From Siderastrea siderea (lineage: Eukaryota > Cnidaria > Anthozoa > Scleractinia > Rhizangiidae), in the NCBI GenBank assembly GCA_964030785.1, contig OZ034968.1, positions 31,767,186 through 31,831,185 of the forward strand: 64,000 bases of DNA, read 5' to 3'. Positions 46,202 through 57,319 of the stretch are shown here, one piece after another. The translations under genes and the position numbers were made by a program. The notes under the pieces are model-generated. The model was given only the letters and a program-made list of their open reading frames with translations, was not told the DNA's origin and made no database searches. Every line of letters begins with the position of its first letter. The first letter of the stretch is position 1.

Positions 46202-46217
46202 AAAACCATATGGTTTT
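46202..46217 (+). promoter_or_regulatory. AAAACCATATGGTTTT palindrome upstream of the intact GPCR
   Basis: Same 16-bp palindrome as at 5434, 72 bp upstream of the ATG at 46289. ATTGG (inverted CCAAT) lies near 46122. Confidence 0.6.
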
Positions 46218-46288
46218 AAAAGTTAAAGTGCGAGGAACAGTTTAATGATCAACAACTGAAATACTGAAAAAGTTCCTTTCATTGTAAA

Positions 46289-47161
46289 ATGGAAACCTGG
46301 TTCTGGATTGTGGGTTGGTTTCTTTCCATTCTGACGATAACTGGGAATGGATTTATTTTCTTCCTTGTGTACCGTAAACGACAGCTCCACACCAAAACCA
46401 ACGCGTTTGTCGTTTCACTGGCAGTGGCGCGCTTCTGTGTTGGGATGAGCGTTGTTCCTTCCTTGTTCTTCTGTGATATTACGGGGGGCTGCAACTGGCG
46501 CCGAGTTTATCCGTCTTTGGTGCGTTTGATCAGGTGGCTGTTCGGTTATGCATCCGTGACAAACCTGTGTAGTTTAGTTTTGGATCGTTACATTGCCGTT
46601 GTGAAGCCTCTAAAATACTTGACTTTTATGACTCGTCGCCGCGTCATCCAGATGATTTTCTTCTCCTGGGCGATTCCATTTGGTGCCGACATTTTACCAG
46701 TACTCTCGCTTGTTTATTCAAAACGTGCTACCTTTACTACCATTTTCACATGGTTTGTTACGATAGTTTTTGAAATCCTACCAAGTTTTATATTGCTGTT
46801 CTGCTTTGCATCCATGGCACGTCTTGTGCTTAAACATGACAGTACTGCACGTACCTTGACAAAACAATTACGTTTTAATCACCAGGTTTTGTTAAAAAGA
46901 CACGAAAAGAGTACAGTTAAAATAATGGCGATTGTTGTGGGCTTGTTTCTTTTGTATTCTTGTATTCTTTTACGCTGTTCTGTTTCATGTCTTATGTCAG
47001 CAGTTGATTTGGCTAAAGGCTGTAATGACGAAGAATACAAAATACCTATCTTGGTTTTGAACTCCGCAGTGAACCCTTTAGCATATGCTTTCTACAAGAG
47101 GGACATAAAGAAGGAATCTAAACGTGTCTACAAAGTGATTTTTAAGAAGGGTAACAAGTGA
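46289..47161 (+). CDS. Class A (rhodopsin-like) GPCR, the only uninterrupted copy
   Basis: 290 residues, no introns. Start chosen at METWFW, shared by the family. Helices roughly 5-28, 38-61, 80-104, 119-141, 150-178, 210-232 and 249-272. Seen: N20 (N1.50), Cys62/Cys68 before helix 3, D99-R100-Y101 (DRY), N262-P263-L-A-Y266 (NPxxY), and a short basic tail without a cysteine palmitoylation site. Odd: residue 48 is Arg (AVARFCVG) where most sister copies have Asp at the D2.50 sodium site, and helix 6 (VVGLFLLYSCILL) lacks the CWxP motif in every copy. It should sit in the plasma membrane and couple to a G protein; the ligand is unknown, and amine- or adenosine-like labels would be guesses. Upstream lie the CATATG palindrome and CCAAT. 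The 3' AATAAATATT seen in sister copies is deleted, leaving AATAAA at 47480. It could still be a recently dying gene. Confidence 0.88.
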   Translation: METWFWIVGWFLSILTITGNGFIFFLVYRKRQLHTKTNAFVVSLAVARFCVGMSVVPSLFFCDITGGCNWRRVYPSLVRLIRWLFGYASVTNLCSLVLDRYIAVVKPLKYLTFMTRRRVIQMIFFSWAIPFGADILPVLSLVYSKRATFTTIFTWFVTIVFEILPSFILLFCFASMARLVLKHDSTARTLTKQLRFNHQVLLKRHEKSTVKIMAIVVGLFLLYSCILLRCSVSCLMSAVDLAKGCNDEEYKIPILVLNSAVNPLAYAFYKRDIKKESKRVYKVIFKKGNK

Positions 47162-47619
47162 AACACATAATCAACAACCTTTTAGTGAAAACAATAATAA
47201 AAATATAAGGCCACGCTCTAGGTAGCGTGACTTTTTACAGTTTTAAGTAACGTACTCAGGCTAACCGGACTAAATAGTAGCTCGACTTTAGTTTTTAGTA
47301 GCGTTTTGGGAAATTAGAATTTAGATGTACAAGGAATTAAGGAAGACCTTTGTAGCTTATCCTACATGACTACCAAGGGAAAACGCGCATTTGTGGATGA
47401 ACTCTGGAAATTAAAAGAACTTGGACACTGAAAACAGCTGTTTTTTGAGCCTGACAAGGAACAGCTTAGTCTACTAAGCAATAAAATTAGTTTACAAGTT
47501 TCGTGGCGTTAATATCTTTTCCAGCAAAGTGTGCATATTGTTGAAAGTGATAACAAGAAGACCTGTTGCTTTAAAGCCTGGCCTCCATATTTAAAGTGAA
47601 TTATTTTGACGTTCATTTA

Positions 47620-49343
47620 AGGTATCAGAAAGCGGAAAAATTGCCATTTTTCATAATTTGACTTTTATAAATAGTTAGATAAATTTCCATACAATCTTTC
47701 ATTTAAAAAAAACTACATAAAAAAATGTTATGTCTGCCGATAGTAATTGCGCGTAAAAGATTTTTTGCATATTAATTACTTAATTGAGCGTTGACAGGTT
47801 CTGTCATAAGGAAAATTAGCGGGGCAAGAAGTCACGTGACATCAAAGCACACATGCGAAGTTGACACGCGATCGATGCTCTTTGGTGATGCCTGGCAAAA
47901 GAAAGAGATCTTGCCCGTTTTCTTCGTCAAAATGGAGGCGAAAGAAAGCTAAGAAAAGTTTCAACCAAGAATGTGCAGCCATTTCAGCTGCAAGCGAGAG
48001 AGGGTCGTATTACAACCAGCAGGAATGGCTCGAAGAAGTGGAAGACCACGTAAACAATAGAGAAGAGAGCGAGCAGACGGACGACCAGATGAGCGCGAGC
48101 CTCGCAGCTAAATGAATAAGTGGAGGTTTTCCGCGTTTTATCTTGTCTTCCACGCTGATTTCCAGTGAAGAAGCAAAATGACTCTCATCGTAACTAAAAG
48201 AAAGTAAATCATTATTAGGGACTGAATAAAAGTAGCCGCCAGCACGTGGCACGGTTTGCAATCCGGCGGACCATGATTGTTTATATTGACTAGTATTTCG
48301 TAGAATAAAAGAATCACCGGTGAAAAATCATTTCTTCCTTTACCCAGCTAATGTCATTTCTTCTAGTATCTTTTCCTTTGCATCGACATCGGAAGTCAAA
48401 CTCTCGATGACGGCGCCCGCTCGCTCATCTGCCGCGTTTGTTTTTGTTCGCTTGGACGTTCTCGGCGATTTTCTGCGGGCCTTGGGCATCGTTAATTGAC
48501 CTGGTCAGAATTTCGAAGATTAGTCACGATTGTACGTTAACTCCTACGTCGAAATTTGAACGCCGTTATGGTAAATCAAACGATAATTTTGCGTTTACTA
48601 ACCTGAGAGTTGTGGCTTCACAAGTGCAGAAAGCGGTGTATGCAGGAGAATTATTTGCCGCCTTCGCGGCAGTTTGTGCCTGTTCCATGTTAACTGTCAT
48701 AGTCCCATTGTTAGAGAAAATTGATTCCTCTGCGGTGTCTCCTGAGGTGTTATAATCCCGAGTATAACCTCATTACTCTTGGACGCAGCCGAAATTATAT
48801 TTTCCCTGTTTTTCGAAAGTAAAAAATTGGCGAGTTGAACGTGCATTTTGAATTCCAAGTCAGCAGCCCCTGAACCAAATTGGCTGAAATTTGGAGAGAC
48901 TGTTGTCAGATAATGTTCCCACAATACCGTCTCGGCGAATTCTTTTTATCCCTCTCGTTAAAAAGTTATGACTTCTTTCCGCAGGCAGTTCTATTTTTTT
49001 CTCTTTTCTAACTTTATCTTGTAGTAAAAAAATAACAAACGCACGTGTCAAAAATCTGAGACACAGTTTTGGAGGTCAATGTGTGAAGAAACGAATGCCA
49101 TTTTAATCGTTTTCTCCCAGCTAATTTTAGCGGGCGTATAACCTGATTTATGCAGACATGCGGTTTTGTAGACATATTCACATTTTTGAAACACGGTGAA
49201 TTTTAACCGTTTAAAATAGAATTTGTTATAATCTGTAATTATTAAGCTTTCAAAAAATGTATGGTTTATAGGGGTTTTTGTTAAAATAACGAGCGCTAAA
49301 GCGGAGCGCGCGCCGACAGTAAAATGGGTTATACTGATGTGAA
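47620..49343. mobile_element. 1.7-kb block inserted in duplication copy B
   Basis: Copy A reads TTCATTTAATGTGAACCG without a break; here GGTATCAGAAAGCGG follows TTTAA and the block ends ATACTGATGTGAACCG. The left TTAA would fit a TTAA-type element, but the right TTAA is not preserved and no terminal inverted repeat is convincing. Deletion of this block from copy A is the alternative. Inside, 47888-48115 encodes a basic stretch (MPGKRKRSCPFSSSKWRRKK) followed by an acidic tail, and may be a captured exon. I do not recognise it. Confidence 0.55.
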
Positions 49344-50139
49344 CCGATTAAAATAGCCTTTCCCGGCTTCCTGACTCGGAGATGAAAGCCTAGCGAATCA
49401 GCGAATATCCGTTTTTCTCAGAACTCTTTTAGACTGTGACGTGACTTTGTACGTTTTGCACAGTTTCTCTCCATTTATCTAAAGACGAGAAGTACATAGT
49501 CATGTAGCCACGTTTTTATTGAGGCTCCTATAAAAAAAACACAGCAGTAAAATGCACTGTGCATGGGTAACGGAATGGGCTTCTGGTCACTTTTTTTTCG
49601 GTTATGAATCACAATCCTATGAAAACAAAGAAAACTCCGGTACCCCTTATTTTGAAAGCCAAAAATTAGAATTAGCTAAAGAAAACAAAGATAAAGTTGA
49701 TTTTCGAAAAGGATTCTTGTTGTTCTAGCCACAAACGTTTGCACCAAGGGGGTTGCCGGTGCTTTTCACCAAACTTATTACAATTATGTTTGAAGTTTGG
49801 AGTCGCTCACGAATTAGTGATAAGCCCTTTTATTACCTTTTTGTAGCGCAGCGAAACAAAACCCATGACCTGTTACCTCGGTGTAAGAACCTGACAAGAT
49901 TCCCGTTCAAGCCTGAATTTTTTCAGGTTGTTCGTTTATCAACTGCTTAAGTTGATATCTTTAGCTTCGAGAGTCATCATCATTTGTTAAGATTTTCTTT
50001 GTTTTGTAAGGTACTGTTTTGCCGTTTAAAATATTTTGTTCCTTTGTTTTACGTCATTCGTGAGTTTCACTGGTTCGTACTGACTGAGGTAAAGCCCAAA
50101 CCGTGACTGATAACGTAAATGACAAAACCAAATAAGCTT

Positions 50140-50517
50140 GTAGTCGGGAACCATTGAGCCACTTGTGACGTCATCATTTTTGACGTCACCAGATTGTTTT
50201 GATAAGCAGCTAACACAGCAAGGACAGATCCACCCATCATACGTGTGTCCATACGTGTGTCCATTTTGAATATCGACCACATTGGGGCAGAGCTATACCA
50301 GAAAAAACGTGTCCAATTTTGGGTGCAAAGTTGGTGGTAAAATAGGCCAAGTCACCTAGTTGATCAATGTTCCATTTGCAGGCTCAAAATTTAGCTAAAT
50401 TTTAAGAAAACGCTTTTGTAGCAAAGTTTAGTGGCACTTGGCAACATAGCACTTAAAAAACTGCTTTAGCGGTAAAAAAATGCGTTTTTCTAAGGAAAAA
50501 ACGCTGACAGGAAAGGG
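50140..50517. mobile_element. 5'-truncated copy of the 7841 TTAA MITE
   Basis: Begins abruptly at TAGTCGGGAACC after GCTTG; the right end CTGACAGGAAAGGG with TTAA (50518-50521) is intact. The missing part and the adjoining unique DNA were removed by one deletion relative to copy A. Confidence 0.8.
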
Positions 50518-50812
50518 TTAATGCTCTAGCAATAAAAAGTGAGACAGTAAGATTTGCTTGAATAGCATTAGGCCACGACCCCATTTTGGGAAGGATAGAA
50601 TGTCGAATGTCGGATCTCCTCCGCTCTAGGCAGTTCTTTATTTTTGGATTTATCAACTGAGTTGATAAGGTAAATGACCACCCACGTAAAGAAATTCAAA
50701 AGAGCTTTTGTTTTGCACTTCCCGACAGTTCCTTTAACAACTAACCCCTATTTATTCTTTATTTTGCTGGGTTTCAAACAAGCCCAGACATCTTAGCGCA
50801 CGAAATTATTAA

Positions 50813-51405
50813 CTCTTTTCCGTCAAGAGTTGTATTTTCCCGACGTCGAAGTCGGGAACCATTCAGCCACTTGTGACGTCATCATTTTTGACGTCACCAG
50901 ATTGTTTTGATAAGCAGCTAGCACAGCAAGGACAGATCCATCCATACGTGTGTCCATTTTGAATATCGACCAAATCCTGGCAGAGCTATACCAGAAAAAC
51001 GTGTCCAATTTTGGGTGCAAAGTTGGTGGTAAAATAGGCCAAGTCACCTAGTTGATCAATGTTCCATTTCCAGGTTTTTAGAAGGACTGAGGCCAAAACT
51101 TTTCCAGTGGATAGAAAGGTGATAAAGGGTAGAAGATAAAGAAAAAAGAAAGGGAGAGAAAAAGGAAAGCAAAAGAAGCGAGAAAAAATTAGAAATGAAT
51201 CAGCAAAAAAAAATTTTGGCTTATGCGCATGCGTGAAACCAAAATAATGTACAATTTTCAACAGAAGCTGGCTCAAAATTGAGCTAAAATGTAAGAAAAC
51301 GCTTTTGTAGCAAAGTTTAGTGGCATTTGGCACCATAGCACTTCAAAAACCACTTTAGCGGTAAAAAATGCGTTTTTCTAAGGGAAAAACGCTGACGGTA
51401 AAGGG
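50813..51405. mobile_element. Third copy of the 7841-type TTAA MITE with internal insertion
   Basis: TTAA at 50809-50812 and 51406-51409. Matches the 7841 family except for an extra purine-rich block at about 51073-51270 (AAAGAAAGGGAGAGAAAAAG). Confidence 0.8.
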
Positions 51406-51844
51406 TTAAACTGATGCCCAGACTCTTTCAAGTTTCTGTAGCCGGAAGTGCGAAGACCTCGCACAAATTACAAGGAAAGCTGTCAAATTGTTGGGTGACC
51501 AATATCTAATGAATCCCATGTATAATGATCATGACTATTGTCAACCAGGCTTCTTCGGCATGAGCTACATTCGCCCACCTTCACGGTGAATTTTTTTTAG
51601 ATCTTAACATTTTTTCTTGACGTCTTTGGTAGAATTGCTTGGTTTTCTGAAAACAGCTGGGTGATTTTTTATAATGAAATTCATAACTGAAGGGCTGGGA
51701 AACTATAAGGTTGGTGATTGCTTTTGGATTGGTCGAGGTTTTCGGAAAAAAGTAAAAAGACTGTACATATGATATCCTTTATCGATCAAGTGCATACGTT
51801 AGGCAACTGACCCACGGTTTTCAATATAAGTAACCACCTACTGA

Positions 51845-52486
51845 CTTTTTTTAAAGTAATGTCTTTATAACATCTAGGTGGACCCGAAAGTCAACTTAGT
51901 TTTTTTGTGTTCAAATAATAAAACTGCTAGCCAATATGTGGAATAAATATGTGCAATTATTCTTTGTGCAAAAATTAAAATATTATATCATTTAACAATT
52001 TAACAGGTTAAGACAAGGCCATATGTTTTTAAAGTTAAAGTTGTTTTAAAAGTTGTAGTTTTTTTTCTGATCAACTTGTGAGATATTGAAAAAGTACCTT
52101 TATAATATCTAGGCGGATCCGATCATCAATGTATTTTTGTGTTCAAATATTACAATTTCTAGCCAATACGTGCAATTAATATGTGCAATTAATCTGTGTG
52201 TAAAAATTAAAATATGATATAATTTAACAATTTCACAGGTTAAGACAAGGCTACATGATTTTAAATGTCAGCCAGAGTTTGCTGCGACTGTTTAGTGATC
52301 GACTACGGCTGAGATATTGAAAAAGTACCTTTATGATATCTAGGCGGACCATTAACGTATTTTTGTTGTGTTCAAATAATACAACTGCTAGCCAATATGT
52401 GCAATTAATGTGTGCAAATTCAGGGGCGAAAGCTTAAAATACTGTATAATTTTACGAGTTAACAAGTTAGGACAAAGCCATATGGT
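51845..52486 (+). repeat. Tandem triplication of the GPCR leader region
   Basis: Three units of roughly 210-255 bp repeat in order: ATCTAGGYGGA, TGTTCAAATA, GCTAGCCAATATGTG, GCAATTAAT, TAACA or AACAGGTTAAGACAA, CCATATG, TGAGATATTGAAAAAGTACC. The last two motifs are the leader that precedes the ATG in other GPCR copies. The units lie upstream of GPCR copy 6. Confidence 0.75.
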
Positions 52487-52489
52487 TTA

Positions 52490-52962
52490 CACTCTTTTTT
52501 TATAAGAACCTTTTTTATAAGAACGTCGAGGCTGGAATTGGCCAAAATTTTAAGAACATGCTAAGAACATACCCAGCCTGTGATGTTGTTAAGAACGTCC
52601 TTATTTTGCCTTCATATTACTAGAACAAGCTATGTGAGAATAAAATTAAGTGTAATAATTTGATGAAAGTAATTTACAGCCTACTTGAGCCCCAAATGCT
52701 AGAATTTTTGTGATGTTGCAAATCATCTGCCATTGATTTTTTTTTAAAAAGCAAACACGTATAACTTTGAGGAAATTGGTAGAACGTGACCTATTTGTTC
52801 TTTCTTTCTTCATTCAGAACTATGATTTACTGAAATGCTTGTCAATTAATCTTAAGAACATTGTTAAGAACGTTTCAGGCTCAAATCGCCAAAAAATAAG
52901 AACATTCAGTTCCGGTTCAGCCTCAGCTAAAAAAATTCGACGTTCTTATAAAAAAAAGAGTG
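52490..52962. mobile_element. TA-inserted MITE with CACTCTTTTTTTATAAGAAC ends
   Basis: Flanked by TA on both sides (52488-52489, 52963-52964). Ends are inverse copies of CACTCTTTTTTTATAAGAAC, and TAAGAAC words recur inside. It separates the triplicated leader from GPCR copy 6 and splits a leader after CCATATGGTT. Confidence 0.8.
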
Positions 52963-53038
52963 TATTAATAGTAACAGTTTTCTGTAACTGGTTAATGATC
53001 AACAGTTGAGATATTGAAAAAGTAACTTTTACAGTAAA

Positions 53039-53914
53039 ATGAAAACTTGGTTCTGGATGGTTGGTTTCTTTCGATTTCCACTCTTACGATAACTGGAAAT
53101 GGGTTTATTATCTTCCTTGTGTGCCGCAAACGACGGCTCCGCACCAAAACCAACGCGTTTGTCGTTTCACTGGCAGTGACGGATTTCTGTGTTGGGATGA
53201 GCGTTGTTCCTTCCTTGTTCTTCTGTGATATTACAAAGGGCTGCAACTGGCCTCGAGCTTGGCTGTCGTGGAGGCAGTTGACAAAGTGGCTGTTCAGTTA
53301 CGCATCCGTGACGAACTTATGCAGTTTAATTCTGGATCGTTACATTGCCGTTGTGAAGCCTTTAAAATACTTGACTTTTATGACTCGTTGACGTGTCATC
53401 CAAATGATTTTCTTTTCGTGGGTCATTCCATCTGGTGTTGAGATTTTAGCACTACAGCGTCGTTTGTTTATTCAAAACCTAACATCTTGAATGTGATTTT
53501 CACTTGGCTCTTCATCATACTCTTTGAGTTCCTGGCATGCTTTTTGTTGATATTCTGCTTGACATCCATGGCACTTGTTGTCTTTAAGCACGATCGAGCT
53601 GCACCCACCTTGGCAAAACAGTTACGTTTTAATCACCACGCTTTGATTAAAAGTCACGAGAAGACGACATTTATAATAATGGCAATTGTGTAGGTTTGTT
53701 TCTTTTGTGTTATGGCATTTTTCTACGTTGTTCTATGCTGTCAGTAACTCATCATTTCACAAAAGATTGTGATGACAGTGAATTTAAAATACCTGCTTTA
53801 GTTTTAAACTCCGCCATTAATCCTTTAGCCTATACTTTACTCAAGAGAGACATACAGACGGAATTTAAAAAGGTAATGTATACCTATGTTGTTAGATTTA
53901 ATAGAAACAAATGA
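53039..53914 (+). pseudogene. Class A GPCR copy 6, several frameshifts and a stop
   Basis: ATGAAAACTTGG matches the family start, but a deletion in helix 1 shifts the frame at once. Lesions after that: TGA at 53389-53391 for an Arg codon, shifts near 53450 and at 53690 (GCAATTGTGTAGG for GCAATTGTTGTAGG). Recognisable parts include GNGFIIFLVCRKR, AVTDFCVG, LDRYIAV, KQLRFNHHALIKSHEK and NPLAYTLLKRD. Together with the 62349 copy it forms a subgroup marked by INPLAY and HHALIK. Confidence 0.88.
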
Positions 53915-54540
53915 ATACAATCGTTTTACTATAAGTTGGTGGTCAGTTCTTTCTTGCTTGATCGAATTGCGTGATCCACGAACTTCTCTAAAAGTAGTCT
54001 AGTTTTAGGGCAAAAAGACAAAAGCGGAAGCGAAGCTAACTTATGCTGTATCCCAACGGAAGAACAATTCAATTTTTGTACAAACGGCTTCAAAAAAGCG
54101 CCTTCAATGATGAAGATGTTATATGCATAAGATTAAATGTTTGAATGAATGTTGCCTGTTAAGTTCTTTCATATGTACTCTACTAAATTCAAACAATGAA
54201 AACAGAAGGCTCTCTGGCTATCATAAGTTATGCCTCAGGTTAATTATTCCTCGCATCATGAAAAATCATGAATTACCCCTCAACTTTGTGCTGACTGATA
54301 ATGGTCTACCACCAGATAACACTTTCAAGTTATTCCAATCGCAGAATAAAAACATGACTTCGAATTTTTGGCTCAGTGGCCCTTGCGTCGTGCTCATTTC
54401 ACAATAACAGCCAAGAGCAAGAGACTGATGGATCAATAACCTTCTTTGTGTTTATAGGAAGACTATCCCGATCTCTTTATTCCAACTGAATTGGAAGCTG
54501 TTGACATAAAAGCAAATGAAATGACGTGATGAAAACAATT
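53915..54540 (+). repeat. Duplicated 3' flank of GPCR copies 6 and 8 (partner 63415-64000)
   Basis: AAAACAGAAGGCTCTCTGGC, TATGCCTCAGGTTAATTATT, CCCTCAACTTTGTGCTGACT and other blocks occur in the same order at 63726 onward. The short open frames (54123-54407, 63684-63869) are shared because the DNA is duplicated; they resemble no gene I know. Confidence 0.8.
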
Positions 54541-54588
54541 TGTCTTGAGTTCTTATCCACCACAAGTAACTACGCAGCCGCGCCTTAA

Positions 54589-55231
54589 GGTGATTCCATC
54601 GAAATAGAAGGAATACTTAAAATTTTCTAAGACTTGGTCCAATTGGTAATTATGTTTAGAACATTTCAAAAATGCAATAAAAAATAGGGGTCACCGAGCT
54701 TATTTTGGCACAACATGGATAACCATTGATAGTAACTTTACGACCCACAAGGTTTTCCTGAGAAACCCTAGTAATCAGAAATGACAGCTATAATTGCTTT
54801 AAAAAGTCATTGCTTATATTGAAATATTGGACCAGTTCAACAAAACAGACATTTATCTTGCACTATATACTATTTTAGTTGAACAGGAAATGACGATATG
54901 AAAAAAATTAAGAATTTGCCGCATGCGTGCATACCCTGCTGTACCTAAAGACGTGTTCTTTTCGACATTTAAATAAAATATCTCAAAGCAGAATTTTTAA
55001 CTTTTCTTAAAATCCCGATATATTATAGTCGACGATGTGCCATTTGAATTTATGTATTAAAAAATGGGGTCACCGAGCTCGTTTAGGAGAAAATGACCAG
55101 TTATTTCCCTAAACTACTCAGCTTTTACAGAAAACCTATCAAGTTCCGAAGGTGCGCGCGCTCGTGCGCGCGCTAATCACGCAAAAAATGATGCGCAGAA
55201 AGTATGCGCAGTGCAATTGAAGGGAATCACT
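54589..55231. mobile_element. TTAA-inserted MITE, GGTGATTCC ends (copy 2)
   Basis: TTAA at 54585-54588 and 55232-55235. Same family as 32715-33360, roughly nine bases in ten alike. Confidence 0.88.
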
Positions 55232-55235
55232 TTAA

Positions 55236-55513
55236 GGCTACGTTTACACGGGACCGGTCCGGAACCGTTCCGAACCGAACCGGACCGGATCGGCTTCTGT
55301 TTACATGGAACTGTTTGGAACCGGTCCAGGTGTTTACACGGGACCTTCCTGGAACCGGTCCGGATCGGATCCGATACTGGACCTGCAAAACAGCAGGTCC
55401 AGTTTTGGATCCGTTCCAGACCGACTCCAGAACGGTCCCGTGCAAACAGAAGGCCTATCCGGTCCGAAAATCGGACCGGATCCGTTCCGGACCGGTCCCG
55501 TGTAAACATAGCC
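55236..55513. mobile_element. Harbinger-like palindromic MITE made of GGACCGGTCC repeats
   Basis: Ends GGCTACGTTTACACGGGACC and, inverted, GGTCCCGTGTAAACATAGCC, with TAA on both sides (55233-55235, 55514-55516). The interior is almost entirely GGAACCGGTCCGGA-type words in opposing orientation, giving Arg/Pro/Thr-rich spurious frames on both strands. It inserted exactly at the right-hand TTAA of the preceding MITE. Confidence 0.85.
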
Positions 55514-57319
55514 TAAGACAACATTAATACGACAACCTGAAGATACACTCGCCTGGAAGATAAATGAAACAGCGATTAAGTGGCTGTCTCCCTAAGATCC
55601 TCATAACCCAAATTGGTCACAAAATAGATTTCCTTCAAATCTTGTATGTGAATTGCACTTTGTCTGGGTACTTTAAGAACACTTTTCGTTTGGGCTCTAA
55701 ATACTTTCTTCAACAGTTTACAAGGGGGGTCCCCTGGTGGACAAAAATGCACATTTTATTGGTACAAAAATGCCAATTTTCAATAACTTTGGTAACTCCT
55801 CACAACACTTAAAATTTGATGCAGGACAAAATTCTACTGTTGGTTGATAAGTACAACTCTTCCTTATCCTACGTTGTTACTGGCATTTCCATGTAGTTGT
55901 TTTGAGTAGTTAAAACAGTTCCTTTTAACAACCCAGTTTAACAGCTTTTAAAAAAGCAGGAAAAATGGGTAAACAAAAATACATGTTAACAAAAAGTGAG
56001 ACCTCGTCTAGCAAATTCCTTGCAGTCATGGAAAGTTAAAGACTTGGTCTTAATTATAATAAAATAAAATCGTGCGGCCAGACGGATTAAAGAACGTGGC
56101 GCCGCTTTGAAACACCAGTATTTCTTAATTATGCCAATTACGAACCACAACCTATGCGTGGAATTTAAGAGCAACTGTGATGCGAGCAATGCTCCCTTAC
56201 ATCAGGAAAACACGAAAATAGTTTCAAACTACAGCAGGACACAAATGTAAACTGGTAACTTTTCGCATATAGCTTTAATTAAAATGTACAGCATTCAAAT
56301 AGCTCATTAACTATGTTCAATTCACAAGATAAACAAGTTATGAAGTACATGCCACTCGATGATTGCTAATTGCGCTTTACAAAACAACCTTGATCTAGAA
56401 CTATTAATCTGAGAATAAATCAATAAAAGCAAGTCATATTGCCTATATCACAGCCTGTGTTCTGCAAACTTATTTAGCGAACACTTAGTGCCTTGCAAAA
56501 CAATGAAATCAACGAAGGGCATCTTGTTCTGTTTACATTTGCACCCCTTACCTCAATTATTCTGTCATCTTCGATCAAATATAGATCCGTGCGTTTCAAA
56601 AGCGTCAAAACAGTTGGTTTTGGGAAAATTCTTTGTTCAAAGGCCTTCATTTAGACCAAGCTTTCCATGTATTACTTCTCTCGTGTTAAATTTTCCGACA
56701 GTAGCCGCTGACCAGTAGCTAATGTCAACAAAAAGACCTGTTGCACTCGCGTTTCTATTTGAATGTAGGATCGCTCACCAATGAAGGGTGAATTCATTTG
56801 AAAATAAGGGCTGGAGCTCATGAGGGAAAATTAAAAATTCAAAATTTTGCCCTTAATTTAGAGCTGCAAGCACATAACCACAGTGTGTGACGTGGTTGCT
56901 ATTTTTTTGTATTTTTAGCAAGGTGAAATAACGTGATAACTCGGACTTTGGGGGGGCATCTTAACATGTTTGAAAATAAACTTCTAGTTTCATCTAAGCT
57001 GTTAAATTCTGGAATCCGACCCTGGCGAAACGTCAGTATAGCAAACATATTACTACTTGTTAGAAATATCCTCCGTTGAATACTTTCTGTTTGGTAAAAC
57101 AGTCGTGGAGGCTTGGTCCATGACGACTTAATGGTTATGATCCAGTTTGCAGTATGTAGCCCCCAGAACCACCTGATCGTGGGGTACTGCTTACCAAATG
57201 TGAACCTACGATACCCCAAAAAACGTCTTGCTTTTGAAATTTCGCCCCGACTTGGTTTTGCTGCACTTTCTCTAGATTAGCAGTTAATACCGCCAAACAT
57301 AGTGAATGTCACTTCCGGA

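Larger units (their letters stand above)
42376..50565 (+). repeat. Segmental duplication, copy B (partner 1614-8286)
   Basis: Matches copy A from AAAATATTTGAGATGAAC to AGATTTGCTTGAATA. Main differences are a 1.7-kb extra block (47620-49343), a deletion near 50139 and a long C run (45187-45213). Confidence 0.9.

Noticed and set aside
55177..55527. Several 66-110 codon open frames on both strands rich in Arg, Pro, Thr and Gly
   Set aside because: They lie wholly in the GGACCGGTCC palindromic MITE; frames are open on both strands because of repeat composition.
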